A stretch of DNA of 64,000 bases from Polyangiaceae bacterium (GTDB taxonomy: Bacteria; Myxococcota_A; Polyangia; Polyangiales; Polyangiaceae): the NCBI GenBank assembly GCA_025936045.1, contig JAICUB010000013.1, forward strand, positions 80,386 through 144,385. The letters are read 5' to 3'. Below the pieces are notes generated by a model that was given only the letters and a program-made list of their open reading frames with translations, had not been told where the DNA came from and ran no database searches. A program made the translations under genes and the position numbers. Shown one piece after another: positions 27,534 through 37,300 of the stretch (positions are counted from its first letter, which is position 1; every line of letters starts with the position of its first letter).

Positions 27534-29435
27534 CTACGCACGCGTCGTGAGCGTCGCCGGAGTCTCCGAAGTTTTGGCGGGCGGCGCGGCGGCGTGTTCG
27601 CGCGAAAACTGGAGCTCGTGGAGCTTCGCGTACAGACCGCTTTGCCGGATGAGCTCTTCGTGGGTGCCGCTCTCGACGAGCTTGCCTTGACGGAGGACGA
27701 GGATGCGATCGGCTTCGCGGATGGTGCTGAGCCGGTGCGCGATGACGAGAGCCGTGCGGCCGCGCAGGAGCTCTTCGAGCGCGCGCTGGAGGCGTGCTTC
27801 GGTGTCGCTGTCGATGCTCGCGGTCGCTTCGTCGAGGATGAGGATGGGGGCGTCGCGGTAGAGGGCGCGCGCGAAGGCGATGAGCTGGCGTTCGCCCGCG
27901 GAAAATTTCGAGCCCTGCTCGCCGACGTCCGCGTCGAGGCCGCCCTCACGCGCAAGGAAGAGATCGAGCGCACCGATGCGCTCGAGCACGTGGCGCACGC
28001 GCTCGCGATCGGGCATTTCGCCGGCGGCGACGTTTTCGGCCACCGTGCCGGGGAACAACACGACGTCCTGCGGCACGACGGCGAAGCGGCGCCGGAGCTC
28101 GTGGCGATTGAGGCCGACGACGTCGTCGCCGAAGATGCGCACGGTGCCGCTTTCGATGTCGTAAAGGCGGAGGAGCAGCGCGGTGATCGTGGTTTTGCCG
28201 GACCCCGTGGGGCCGACCAGCGCCACTTTTTCCCCGCGCTTGATGGCGAGGCTCAAATCGTCGAGGACGGGGACGCCCGGCTTGTAGGCGAAGTTCACGT
28301 GCTCGAGGGCGACCGCGAGGCTCGCGTCACCGGGCGGAGTCGCCGGCTTCGGCTCCGCGTCGACTTCACCGATCTCGAGCAGGCTGAAGACGCGCTCCGC
28401 GCCCGTCATCGCGCCTTGCACGAGCGTGTAACGCTGCGCAAGCTGGCTGATGGGCTCGAAGAACTGCGAGAGGTACGCGCTGAACGCGACCACGGTGCCG
28501 AAGCTCACGGGCCGATAGCCGAGCGCGACGATGATGGACGCGAGGCAGACCGAGCCGACCATGTCGATCGACGCGTCCTGAATCGCTTCCCACTTGATGC
28601 TCGTCACGTTCGCGTCGCGGTAGGCGACGTTCGTCTCGTCGAAGTCGCGGCCCGCCGCCGCTTGCCGGCCGTAGGCCTGGATCAGGCTCATGCCGGAGAC
28701 TTGCTCGTTCGTGATCGCGTTCATGCGCGAGGTGCGCGCGCGAATTTCACGCAGCGCCTCGCGCATCGGACGGCGGATCAGGCGCACGAACAACGCAACC
28801 GGGGGCACGGCGATGAAGGCGATGAGCGAGAGCCGCCAGTCGAGCGCGATCATGAGCGCGACGATGCCGGCGAGCCGCACGACGTCGCCGATGCCGTTCA
28901 CGGCGCCGGAAGCGAACGCCTCCAAAATGGCGTCGACGTCGTTCGTGACGCGCGAGACGAGGCGGCCCACGAGCTGGCGGTCGAAGTATGAAAGCCGCCG
29001 CCCGTGCAAGAAGCGGAACACCTCGGTACGGAGCGTCGCCATCGCGCGCGCGCCGACGATCTGCATCGCGTACATGTGCACGAAGCCGAGCACCTGCTCC
29101 GCGAGCAAGACGCCCGCGAACAGGAAGCCGATGCGCATGAGCTCGTGCTTGTCCCCGGTGAGGACGGCCTTGTCGATGCCCTCGCGCATGATGAGCGGGC
29201 GGATCAACGAGAGCCCCGAGGTGACGAGCAAGACGCACACCGAGATGCCGATGAGCACGCGGTGCGGCGCGAGGAAGCTCCAGATCTGCCGCGCCAGGCG
29301 CGCGTCGTAGCTCTTCGTGAAGCGCTCCTCGTCGTGGAAAGCGGCGAGGATCTTCTCGGTGCGGCGCTGGGCCTCGCTCTTCGGGGCCTCGCTCTTCGGG
29401 CCCTCGCTCTTCGGGGCGGAGTCGGGCTGGCTCAT
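27534..29435 (-). CDS. ABC exporter half-transporter (second of pair)
   Basis: 633 residues. Membrane domain of six helices (about 50-340) and nucleotide-binding domain (about 375-610). Walker A is GPTGSGKTT, the Q-loop is in VVPQDVVLF, Walker B is LILDEATASIDSD and the H-loop is in IAHRLSTI. The signature is FSAGERQ instead of LSGGQ. The catalytic Glu after Walker B is present. The cytoplasmic N-terminal tail contains three PKSEA/G-type repeats. The start overlaps the stop of the partner gene by 4 bases. With the neighbour it should form a heterodimeric MsbA/LmrCD-type exporter; the cargo (lipid, peptide or drug) is unknown. Confidence 0.93.
   Translation of the reverse strand: MSQPDSAPKSEGPKSEAPKSEAQRRTEKILAAFHDEERFTKSYDARLARQIWSFLAPHRVLIGISVCVLLVTSGLSLIRPLIMREGIDKAVLTGDKHELMRIGFLFAGVLLAEQVLGFVHMYAMQIVGARAMATLRTEVFRFLHGRRLSYFDRQLVGRLVSRVTNDVDAILEAFASGAVNGIGDVVRLAGIVALMIALDWRLSLIAFIAVPPVALFVRLIRRPMREALREIRARTSRMNAITNEQVSGMSLIQAYGRQAAAGRDFDETNVAYRDANVTSIKWEAIQDASIDMVGSVCLASIIVALGYRPVSFGTVVAFSAYLSQFFEPISQLAQRYTLVQGAMTGAERVFSLLEIGEVDAEPKPATPPGDASLAVALEHVNFAYKPGVPVLDDLSLAIKRGEKVALVGPTGSGKTTITALLLRLYDIESGTVRIFGDDVVGLNRHELRRRFAVVPQDVVLFPGTVAENVAAGEMPDRERVRHVLERIGALDLFLAREGGLDADVGEQGSKFSAGERQLIAFARALYRDAPILILDEATASIDSDTEARLQRALEELLRGRTALVIAHRLSTIREADRILVLRQGKLVESGTHEELIRQSGLYAKLHELQFSREHAAAPPAKTSETPATLTTRA
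29371..29415. repeat. 15-bp tandem repeat, three copies, inside the ABC gene
   Basis: GCCTCGCTCTTCGGG occurs at 29371-29385 and 29386-29400, and again with one change at 29401-29415. It encodes the PKSEA/PKSEG repeats of the exporter's N-terminal tail. The unit is a multiple of three, so copy-number slippage would keep the frame and change only tail length. Confidence 0.85.
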
Positions 29436-31219
29436 GCGACGGCCGCCTCCGCGCCGTTGTGTCCGAGCCGTTCGAGCTCGCTTTCGATGCGCTGCTCTTC
29501 GGCGAAGCTCGCGTAGAGCCCGCCGCGCGCGACGAGCTCGGCGTGCGTGCCCTGATCGATGATGCGTCCGCCGTCGAGCACGACGATGTGATCGCAGCGC
29601 GCGGCCGCCGCGACCCGGTGCGTGATGAGCAAGACCGAACGCTGCGCGCGCTGGCGATCGATGGCCTCGAGGATGCCGCGCTCGGTGCGAGCGTCGACGG
29701 CGCTCAGCGGATCGTCGAGGATCAGGATGTGGGGGTCGGAGACGAAGGCCATCGCGAGCGCGACGCGCTGCTTTTGTCCGCCCGAGAGCTGCACGCCGCG
29801 CTCGCCCACGACCGTGTCGTAGCCGTCGGGCAGCGCGGTGAGCTCGTCGTGCACGCGCGCCTCCGCGGCCGCTTGCCGGATGCGCTCGTGACTCTCCGGC
29901 GAATCCGGATCGTCGAGCGGGAAGCCGATGTTGCGCGCGGCCGTGGTCGAGAACAAAAACGCGTTCTGCTGCGCGTAACCGATGGCGCCGCGCACGACGG
30001 ACAGCGGAAGATCGCAGACGTCCTTGCCGTCGAGGAAGACGGCCCCCCGCGGCGTGGGTTGCAGGCGCGCGAGCAGCACGGCCAGGGTGCTCTTGCCGCT
30101 GCCCGTGCGCCCGACGATGGCGAGCGAGCGGCCCGGTTCGAGCGTGAGGTTGACGCCGCGGAGCACGTGATTGGAGCCGTACGCGAAGGAAAGGTGACGC
30201 ACCTCGAGCCGGCCGGAGATGGCGGAGGGAGCCGGCAAAGGGCCGTCCACGATGTCGGGCTCGGCGACGTAAACGTCGCGGAGGCGGTCGTAGGCGGCAC
30301 GGCCGCGCTGCACGAGCCCGAGCACGAAGCCGAGCGAGAGCAAGGGCCAGGTGAGGCGGCTGAGCGCGCGGTTGAAGGTGAGGAAGCCGCCCGCGTCGAG
30401 CTCGTGCCGGAGCACGAGTAGGCCGCCGTACCAGAACACCACGAGGATGCCGATGGCGATGGTGATCTGCATGATGGGGCCGAGCGAGCCGCGCAGGCGC
30501 GCGAGCGCTAGGCTGCGATCGAGGTAGCCCTGGTTCGTGCGCTCGAACGTGGCGAGCTCGGCATCCTCCAGCGAGAACGAGCGAATCACGCGCACGCCGG
30601 CGATGCTCGTCTGCACGCGCGCGCTCATCTTCCCGAGCGCGGCCTGATTGTCACGCGTGCGCGTGTAAAATTCGTGCGACAGGCGGCGCGAGACGAGCAG
30701 GAGCAGCGGTAACGGCGCGAGCGCCGCCAGCGTCAGCTTGCCGGAAATCGGGATGGTGACGGCGAGCGCGCTCACGAGCGCGAAGACGGTGTTGATGACG
30801 TTGAGGACGCCGAAGCCGAGCAGGAGCCGCACCTGCGCGAGGTCATTCGTGACGCGGCTCATGATTTCCCCGGTGCTCATGCGCCGGTAGAACGAGGGAC
30901 CGAGCGCGAGGAGCTTCTCCTCGAACGCGGCGCGGAGCTCGTACTCGGCGTCGCGGCCGGCGTTGAAGACGATGACGCGCGAGAGCACGCGCACCACCGC
31001 GGCACAGAGCATGACCCCGATGAGGACGAGACCGAGCATGACGGCGCGAGCGTGCTGCGGACCGAGCGCGTCGTTGATGGCGGACCGGAGCCGCGTGTCG
31101 AAAAAGTATTGGGAAGCTTGGTACGCTCCCAGCAGAATGACGCCGAGCGCGTAGCGCGGGCCGTGGCGCAGGAACTGGGCGCCAAGGCCGGTAGGAAAAC
31201 GCCTGGGCATCTCGGACAT
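29432..31219 (-). CDS. ABC exporter half-transporter (first of pair)
   Basis: 595 residues. Six-helix membrane domain (about 25-310) and nucleotide-binding domain (about 345-580): Walker A GRTGSGKST, Q-loop GYAQQNAFLF, signature LSGGQKQR, Walker B LILDDPLSAVD and H-loop THRVAAAA. The residue after the Walker B Asp is Asp, not Glu (ILILDDP), a typical sign of a degenerate ATP site in heterodimeric exporters. The partner keeps Glu there but has an altered signature, so the two probably share one working and one weakened site. The start was taken at MSEMPRRF (31219); the frame is open a further 61 codons, but that part is Arg-rich and not protein-like. Confidence 0.92.
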   Translation of the reverse strand: MSEMPRRFPTGLGAQFLRHGPRYALGVILLGAYQASQYFFDTRLRSAINDALGPQHARAVMLGLVLIGVMLCAAVVRVLSRVIVFNAGRDAEYELRAAFEEKLLALGPSFYRRMSTGEIMSRVTNDLAQVRLLLGFGVLNVINTVFALVSALAVTIPISGKLTLAALAPLPLLLLVSRRLSHEFYTRTRDNQAALGKMSARVQTSIAGVRVIRSFSLEDAELATFERTNQGYLDRSLALARLRGSLGPIMQITIAIGILVVFWYGGLLVLRHELDAGGFLTFNRALSRLTWPLLSLGFVLGLVQRGRAAYDRLRDVYVAEPDIVDGPLPAPSAISGRLEVRHLSFAYGSNHVLRGVNLTLEPGRSLAIVGRTGSGKSTLAVLLARLQPTPRGAVFLDGKDVCDLPLSVVRGAIGYAQQNAFLFSTTAARNIGFPLDDPDSPESHERIRQAAAEARVHDELTALPDGYDTVVGERGVQLSGGQKQRVALAMAFVSDPHILILDDPLSAVDARTERGILEAIDRQRAQRSVLLITHRVAAAARCDHIVVLDGGRIIDQGTHAELVARGGLYASFAEEQRIESELERLGHNGAEAAVA

Positions 31220-31394
31220 GCGGCCGGGTGACTTAGAGCCCGAACGCCCCGATCGCAACCGCATCGAGCGACCTCTCGCGAAAATCGGCCCGAGTTCCGT
31301 GTCCGTACGAACAGAGAACCCGGCGGACAGCGTGACGAGGGCGAGCCTCCGGCGGGTCGGCAAGCGGCCCGAAGGCCCGGCGACCTGAAGTGGC

Positions 31395-31819
31395 TTGACC
31401 ACTGACGCGTCCTACCCAAGCGTCGTCGGGGTCGAAAACGCGCAAAGTGCCCGGCGAGCACGGAGGGACTCGACGGCGTGGCGGGGAACCTGAATACGAC
31501 GGATTGTCCAGGCTCGTCTCCGTGGCCCGGCTCGACCTGGCAGCTCACACCGAACCCAGGTGCGAACGCCTTCACGGGCGCTCATCTTTGGGTGTCCACA
31601 TCGAATGGAGACGTGACGCCGAGCAGCGCACCCTACGCAGCTAATATTCTCAACGCGCCCGTGGATATTACCGAGGGCGATAGTGGCGGTCCCTTGTATT
31701 CGGACGACGGCAACTACTACGTGGTGGGTGTGTGTTCAAACGAAGACAGCGACATGAACTACTTCAACCGGTTTACACCGGAAGTATGGGCATTCATTTC
31801 GGCCCATGCGCCGTTCTAA
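31395..31819 (+). pseudogene. decayed trypsin/V8-like serine protease
   Basis: The C-terminal half of a chymotrypsin-fold protease is intact in one frame from about 31460: APVDITEGDSGGPLYSDDGN carries the catalytic Ser, and it closes with FTPEVWAFISAHA, the usual final helix. Before it, a different frame (from TTG 31395) reads ASYPSVVGVENAQSA, resembling a protease N-terminus. The part that should hold the catalytic His and Asp, about 80-100 residues, is missing. An internal deletion with frameshift is the simplest explanation. An ORF of 113 codons from GTG 31478 could still be translated, but without two of three catalytic residues. It is the first of two broken proteases around the lipoprotein genes. 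Confidence 0.65.
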
Positions 31820-31835
31820 CCCGAGCGCGCATCCG

Positions 31836-32582
31836 ATGAACTCGGCGCGGTCGCGTGGGCTCGGTGCGCTCGGAGCATTGCTCCTCACGGCAACGCTCGG
31901 TACCGAGGCCTGTGCTGGCAAGTCTTCGAGCAGTCAGACAGCGCATGACGGAGGAGGTACTCCGGGTGCCTCGGGCTCTGGTTCGGGCGGCGGCAGCGCC
32001 GCCGCGGCTGGGGCAAATGCGACGCCGTCACCGTCGCCGTGCAGCGGCGCTTGTCCGGACACTGCCGAGCGCCCGTCATCGCTTCCACCGCCCAAATGCC
32101 CGCAGGTGGAGCCCATGCCTACCGGTAGTTGCAACGAAGTTGACCTCGAATGCAGCTACGGTGACTCGCCGACACCTGCGTGCCGACGCCTCTACCGATG
32201 TCAGTCGGAAGCTTGGACGCTGGTATCCGACCCGACGCACCCTTGCGAGACGGCGGTGGATTGCCCGGCAGCGCCAGTGCCCGGCATGGATTGCATTGTC
32301 AGTACGCCCAAGACCCCGTGCGACTATGGAGATCAGCTCTGCTACTGCACGCGGGCTCCAGACGATCTCTCTGTCGGCGTCCCAGGAACTTGGGCGTGTT
32401 TCGGTGCACCGATGAATCCGGCATGCCCGGAGCGTCTGCCCAACATAGGCGAGGGGTGCGCACCCCAGGCGCTCGCATGCGACTATGCGGTCAACGGCTG
32501 CATCGCCGCGCCCGATAGCACGGTGTTCTGTCGGGACGGCGCGTGGGAGCAGGGGGAGACGTTACCTTGCGCCTCGAAGTAA
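31836..32582 (+). CDS. cysteine-rich secreted or lipid-anchored protein
   Basis: About 248 residues from ATG 31836 (an ATG at 31806 would overlap the protease remnant). Signal peptide SRGLGALGALLLTATLGTEAC, where the last Cys may be a lipid-attachment site although TEAC is not a textbook lipobox. A Gly/Ser/Ala linker leads to about 150 residues with many evenly spaced cysteines (CPQVEPMPTGSCNEVDLEC, CYCTRA, CDYAVNGC), a disulfide-stabilised extracellular domain. No family is recognised. Its stop overlaps the next start by one base (TAATG). Base composition is visibly less GC-rich than in the flanking genes, hinting at transfer or relaxed selection. Confidence 0.72.
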   Translation: MNSARSRGLGALGALLLTATLGTEACAGKSSSSQTAHDGGGTPGASGSGSGGGSAAAAGANATPSPSPCSGACPDTAERPSSLPPPKCPQVEPMPTGSCNEVDLECSYGDSPTPACRRLYRCQSEAWTLVSDPTHPCETAVDCPAAPVPGMDCIVSTPKTPCDYGDQLCYCTRAPDDLSVGVPGTWACFGAPMNPACPERLPNIGEGCAPQALACDYAVNGCIAAPDSTVFCRDGAWEQGETLPCASK

Positions 32583-33193
32583 TGCGCAGCCTGCGCGCGG
32601 CTCTGCTCCTCGCGCTCTTCGCGAGCGCTTGCGGTGGCAAGACGCGAAGCAGGGACATCGACGCGGGGACGGGTGACGACCATGAGTACAGCGGCGGCGC
32701 CGGGGGCACGTCGGGCGGGACAGGCGACGGAAGCGGAGCAGTGACGAACAATAGCGGGGGTACCACGAGTATGAATACGGATGGTGGAGCCCCGAACCAG
32801 AACACAGACGGTGGGGCCACGAACGCGGGCAGTGGCGGGACGAGCGCGGGGGGATACTCCTCCTCGACGCCAGGTGAAGACGAGTCGGCAGCCTACGATG
32901 CCTTCCTGGCGCAATGGGAAAGGGCCGCGCCCGATCGGGGCAACGACATGCCGGGGCCCTGCTTGCAGTGTATCGACTCCTACGGCTTCAGCACCTGCAT
33001 GTACCCGCGCGGAGCCGAATGCGGCCCGTCCACCGCCTGCATCGAACGCCATTGCCTTTACGTCGACGTCTACCCGACGAGCCTCGCGGGCTGCGTGGAG
33101 AGTTGTATGCCCACCGACGATTCGAACTGCCACGATCAATGGCTCGCTTACGTGACCTGCAGCACCGCTGCCTGCGCTACCTCGTGCGATTGA
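32582..33193 (+). CDS. Gly/Ser-linker lipoprotein with cysteine-rich tail
   Basis: 203 residues. Signal MRSLRAALLLALFASAC with lipobox FASAC. About 75 residues of Gly/Ser/Thr/Asn linker follow, containing the near-repeats NTDGGAPNQ and NTDGGATNA. The C-terminal about 90 residues contain ten cysteines (CLQCIDSYGFSTC, CIERHCLYVDVY, CVESC, CSTAACATSC). The closest look-alike in the window is the lipoprotein at 23435. The function is unknown. It is coupled to both neighbours: TAATG overlap with the gene before, and TTGA overlap with the broken protease after it, so this was once one operon. Confidence 0.78.
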   Translation: MRSLRAALLLALFASACGGKTRSRDIDAGTGDDHEYSGGAGGTSGGTGDGSGAVTNNSGGTTSMNTDGGAPNQNTDGGATNAGSGGTSAGGYSSSTPGEDESAAYDAFLAQWERAAPDRGNDMPGPCLQCIDSYGFSTCMYPRGAECGPSTACIERHCLYVDVYPTSLAGCVESCMPTDDSNCHDQWLAYVTCSTAACATSCD

Positions 33194-33812
33194 GAGATGC
33201 GCGGAGTGCGCGGCTGTTACGCACGCTCGCCTATTGCCTGGGCTTGTCGCTCATCGCGTGTGGCCCGCGGCGCGAAGAATCCGTAGCCCGACAAAGCGAG
33301 TCGATCAGCGGAGGCGCGGCCGTCTTGCCGGGGGCGTGGCCTGCGGTGGCGTGGCTCGACAACGGCTGCACCGGCGTCCTAGTCGCGCCGGACCTGCTTG
33401 TCTTCGCAGCCCATTGCGGGGAAGGCCGGGAACGAAGCGCACGCTCGAGGCCTCGATCGACGAGGTCGGAGTCGAGCTCCAGATCGGGAATGCCGACGCC
33501 GGTACCTGCGCCGGCGACTCCGGGAGTCCAGCGTTCGTGGCGCTCGGCTCAAGCGCCGCTCCGGAGTGGCGCGTGGCAGGGATCCTTTCCTCAGGCGTCG
33601 TCGGGCAGGCTTGCGGTGTCGGCTTTTATGCGAACGCGGCGACCATCGTGCCTTGGCTCGAAGACTCGAGCGGGCGCGATCGCCAGCCTCCTCTTGGCCT
33701 GGGCGTGGCGTCGATTCCGCCAGGGTTCTATGCGACGGCATTCGCGCGCACACCGGCTGCGCCTTGCGAGCGGGCGGGCACGGGGCTAACTTCTCAGCCG
33801 GTAGCACAAGCC
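33190..33812 (+). pseudogene. second broken trypsin-like protease lipoprotein
   Basis: From TTG 33190 (sharing TTGA with the previous stop) one frame reads a lipoprotein signal (CLGLSLIAC) and a trypsin start: ISGGAAVLPGAWPAVAWLDNGC, then VFAAHC with the catalytic His. After about 33415 the homology jumps to another frame: ADAGTCAGDSGSPAF, with the catalytic Ser and a normal protease end (YANAATIVPWLE). Only about 35 residues separate His and Ser regions instead of about 120, so the Asp segment is deleted and the frame is shifted. The second frame runs without a stop into the cupredoxin-like gene. No active protease can be made. Confidence 0.7.
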
Positions 33813-34160
33813 ATGACTCGCCTCCTCGCGTTAGTCTTGCCGCCGCTAGCGCTGCTGGCATGCAGCAAAGCGCCCGCAAGCCTGGGCGGGGACGGCCACC
33901 CGCAAATCGCCATCAACGTCGACGCGGTCGGCTACCACCCCGCGGAGTCCCACGCGAAGGGCGGCGAGCAGGTGCACCTGGTCTTCACGCGCACGAGCGA
34001 GGACGGCTGCGGGACGGAAGTCGTGATTCCGAGCGCCAACGTGAAGCGCGAGCTCCCGCTGAACAAACCGGTGAGCATCGACGTCACCATGCCGAAGACG
34101 GGCAAGCTCGCGTTCGCGTGCGGTATGGACATGATGCACGGCACCGTCACCGCGGATTGA
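33813..34160 (+). CDS. small cupredoxin-like lipoprotein
   Basis: 115 residues. Signal MTRLLALVLPPLALLAC with lipobox LLAC. The mature part fits a small cupredoxin fold: VDAVGYHPAESHAKGGEQVHLVFTRTSEDGCGTEVVIPS, then LPLNKPVSIDVTMPKTGKLAFACGMDMMHGTV. A Cys and Met/His residues near the end (FACGMDMMHG) are placed like copper ligands in cupredoxins, as in periplasmic copper-binding proteins. Electron transfer or copper binding is inferred. The frame is open upstream into the protease remnant, but ATG 33813 with its own lipobox is the natural start. A hairpin follows 19 bases after the stop. Confidence 0.75.
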   Translation: MTRLLALVLPPLALLACSKAPASLGGDGHPQIAINVDAVGYHPAESHAKGGEQVHLVFTRTSEDGCGTEVVIPSANVKRELPLNKPVSIDVTMPKTGKLAFACGMDMMHGTVTAD

Positions 34161-34178
34161 GATTGAGGGTGTTCCCCG

Positions 34179-34200
34179 CCGGTGAGCGGACGCTCGCCGG
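34179..34200. terminator. candidate terminator hairpin
   Basis: CCGGTGAGCG-GA-CGCTCGCCGG, ten pairs with one mismatch, lies 18 bases after the cupredoxin stop and before the convergent BamA-like gene. No T-run follows. Confidence 0.4.
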
Positions 34201-34317
34201 GCGTCACTCCCGCGGGTCAGTCGCGCTCGTTTGCATCGAGCAGCGCGCCCCCGCGCCGTGCCCACCCCCAAATTACTCCCCTTCCTCCCCTTGCGCCTCG
34301 TATCGATCCCGCGGGCG

Positions 34318-37300
34318 TCACAAGACCCCGATGCTGAAATGGAACGCACCGAGCGATTCCCAGGTGCGCTGGTTTTTGCGCTCGGGAAACAGCGCGTCGA
34401 GGACGCGCGTCACGTTGAAGCCGTAGTCGAAGGCGAGCGGGCCGATCGGCGTCCCGATGCGAAGACCGGTGCCGACGGTGTAACGGAGTTTGAAGGGATC
34501 GAACTGTTTGGGATCGGTCCAGAGGTTGCCGGTGTCGAGGAAAAGCGCCGTCTGCACGCTGTTCGTGAGCGGGACGCGGAGCTCCGCGCGCGGGTTGATG
34601 AACACGTCGCCGCCGCGGATCACGATGTCGTCGATGGTGAGCGGGTTCGACAGAGTCGTGTTCGGGGTGAGCAGCTGCTTGGCGATGTCTTCCGGCACGA
34701 GCGAGTCCTGAGCGAAGCCGCGCAGGCTGTCGATGCCGCCGAGGAAGAACAAGCGATCGGGATAGGTGCGCGAGCCTGCGATGAGCTGCTGGATGACGCC
34801 GCCGCGGAAGCTCAGCGCGAGCGCGAGTCCGCGCTGGCTCAGCCGGAAATAGCCGGCGACGCGCCCGTCGTAGCGCATGAAGTCGCTCGTGGTCGCCGTA
34901 AAGACGCTGGTCGCGCTGCCCGCGTCCGTCGGCGTATCGCCGATGGGCTTGGCGTGCACGTGCTCGGCCGCGAGCGAGATGAACGTGCCGGTGGTGGCGT
35001 CGAGCGGGCGATCGCGGCGGTCCCACGAGCCGCGCAGCTGTTCGGATACGGCGAACGTCGTGCCCTCCGGCACGCGGAAGATGTTGCGCGTCGCGGGGTT
35101 GTCCTTCACGTACTGATCGAGTGCGCCCTTCAGGTCGTTGCCGAAGATGTTGGCGACGTTGCGCTCGAGCGAGCCGGTCGCCTGCAGCGAGATGCGGCGC
35201 GAAGGGTGGAAGATGAGGCTCAGAATCGTGGCGTCGCGCGTGAGGCCGTAGTCGCGCGCGTTGTCGCGGACATCGACGCCCGAGACTTCGAGCCGAAAGA
35301 GGGGGCCGAGGCCAATCTCCGGGAACGAGACGGAGATGCGGTTACGGCGCTCGAGGCGGTCGGCGACGACGAGCTGGTCGTATTTGCGGCGCACGTCGGC
35401 GTCGATGATGAACGCGGTCGGCAAGTAGCCGAGCTGGCTCGCGAACGTGAGCTGAATCGCTTCGCCCGCGACGTTGAGATAGCCGTACTCGATGAAGCCG
35501 GTGACGCCGTCACCGCTCGTGACGCCGCCGCCGAACGAAACGTATTGCGGCTTTTTCTCCTCGACGCGCACGACCACGACTTTTTCGCGCGCCGGCACGT
35601 ACGGATCTTCGAAGGCGACGCTGACGGTCGAAAACACGCCGAGCTGGCTCAGGAGCTCCTCGCTCCGCCGCACGAGGCTCCGCCGGTAGAGGTCGCCGGG
35701 CTTGAGCGCGAGGCGGCTCCGGATGAGCCCTTCGTGCGTGCGTTCGGCGCCGCGCACGTCGATGCGCGACACGCGCACCGGTTGCCGCTCGCTGATGACG
35801 AAACGCGCGCTACCGTGCCGGTGATCCGACGAGAGCTCGAGGCTCGCCTCCACCTCCGCGAACGCGAAGCCCTGCTCCGCGTAGGCGTCGACCAAGCGCC
35901 GTCGCGCGTTCTCGAGCTCGAGCTGGGAAATCGGCGCGCCCACGACGAGCCCCGCCGCCTGGGCGAGCTCGCTCTCGACGAGCAGCCGGTTGCCCTCGAA
36001 CGCGATGTCGTAGAGCTCCGTCTGCGGGCCGAGCTTGATCGGCAAGTAGAGGACGGCCTCGGGCTCGCAAGTCACGCCCTTGCGGGGGTCCGGGTGACAG
36101 GTGAGCGCGGGATCGGGCGCATTTTCTTCGAGCGGCAAGCCGATGGCGTCATAGCGGCACTCGGTGGCGGGGCGCCTGCGCACGCCGATCGGGATGCAGG
36201 CGCCGGGCTGCGAGTGCGGATCGCAGGCGCGCCGGAGCAGCGTCGCCGGTCCGACGGACGCGGAAAGGTAGCCCCGCGAGCGAAAGAGATCGCGCAAGTG
36301 GTCGATGGCTTTGTCGTAGACGCCCGTGACGTAATAACCCCAAGGGTTTTGGGTGAGCGGCGCCTTGAGCTTGCCCCGTCCCGCCGTCGGTCCGATGACG
36401 GCGTCGACGGCGTTGTCGTCGACCGGACCCACGAGCTCGCTGCCGGGCAGCTCCGAGAGGAAGCTGTCGATTTCACTGCCGACCTCGCTCGGCAACGCCC
36501 CCGTGAGGCACGGATACTCGCGGCCGATCACGCGGAGCGGCCGCGTCTCGCGGATCATGAACGCGAGCTGGTGCACCGGCGCCGCCGCGCCGCCGCGCTC
36601 CTCGAACCGGATATCGGCGTCGAAAAAACCGCGATTTTCGTAAAAATCGTGGAGCCGATCGGCCAGGACCTGCGGCTCGCGTTCGTCGTTGTCTTCGAGC
36701 GCGAGCGCCCCGCGCAGCTCATCGGCGTCGAAGTGGCGATTGCCCTCGAACACGAGCTCGACGAGCGGCCCGGCCCGCACCTCGACGCGCAAGAACGCGC
36801 CGCGCGCGCGCGCCTCGAGCCGGTGCGTCACGACGGCGCGGTGCCAGCCGTGCGCCCTGAGCGACGATTCGAGGTTCTTGTCGGCCGTCGCGAGCGCCTC
36901 CGCGTCGGCACGGTCGCCCACGGCCACGTCGTACGTCCCGAGCACGGCGCGCAGACCGGGGGCGTTCGGATCCGGCCACACGCCGAACCAGCGATCGACG
37001 ACGGGCGCGGGCGCGCCGCTCTGCACGTCGAGCTGCACGACGACGTCGAACGGGTCGTCCGTGTCGAGCGCGCGGGCGCTCACGATCGCGTTCGGAAAGC
37101 CGCGCCTGGCGAGCTCGGCCCGCACGCGCGCCGCGATACGCGGGAGATCGGGCGCCGTGAGGTCGTCGCCCACGTGCAGGAGGTCGCCACGAAGGAGCTC
37201 GTCGCTCGCAATCGGCGACCCGGAGAGCTCGATCCGCGCCACGACGCGGCGCGGCAGCACACGCAGCCTGAGTACGACGCCCGTCGCGACCGGCTCGGCC

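Noticed and set aside
33234..34160. A 308-codon plus-strand frame as a single protease-cupredoxin fusion protein
   Set aside because: Its first part is out of frame with the protease His region and its second part has its own lipobox signal. A decayed protease followed by a separate gene fits better.
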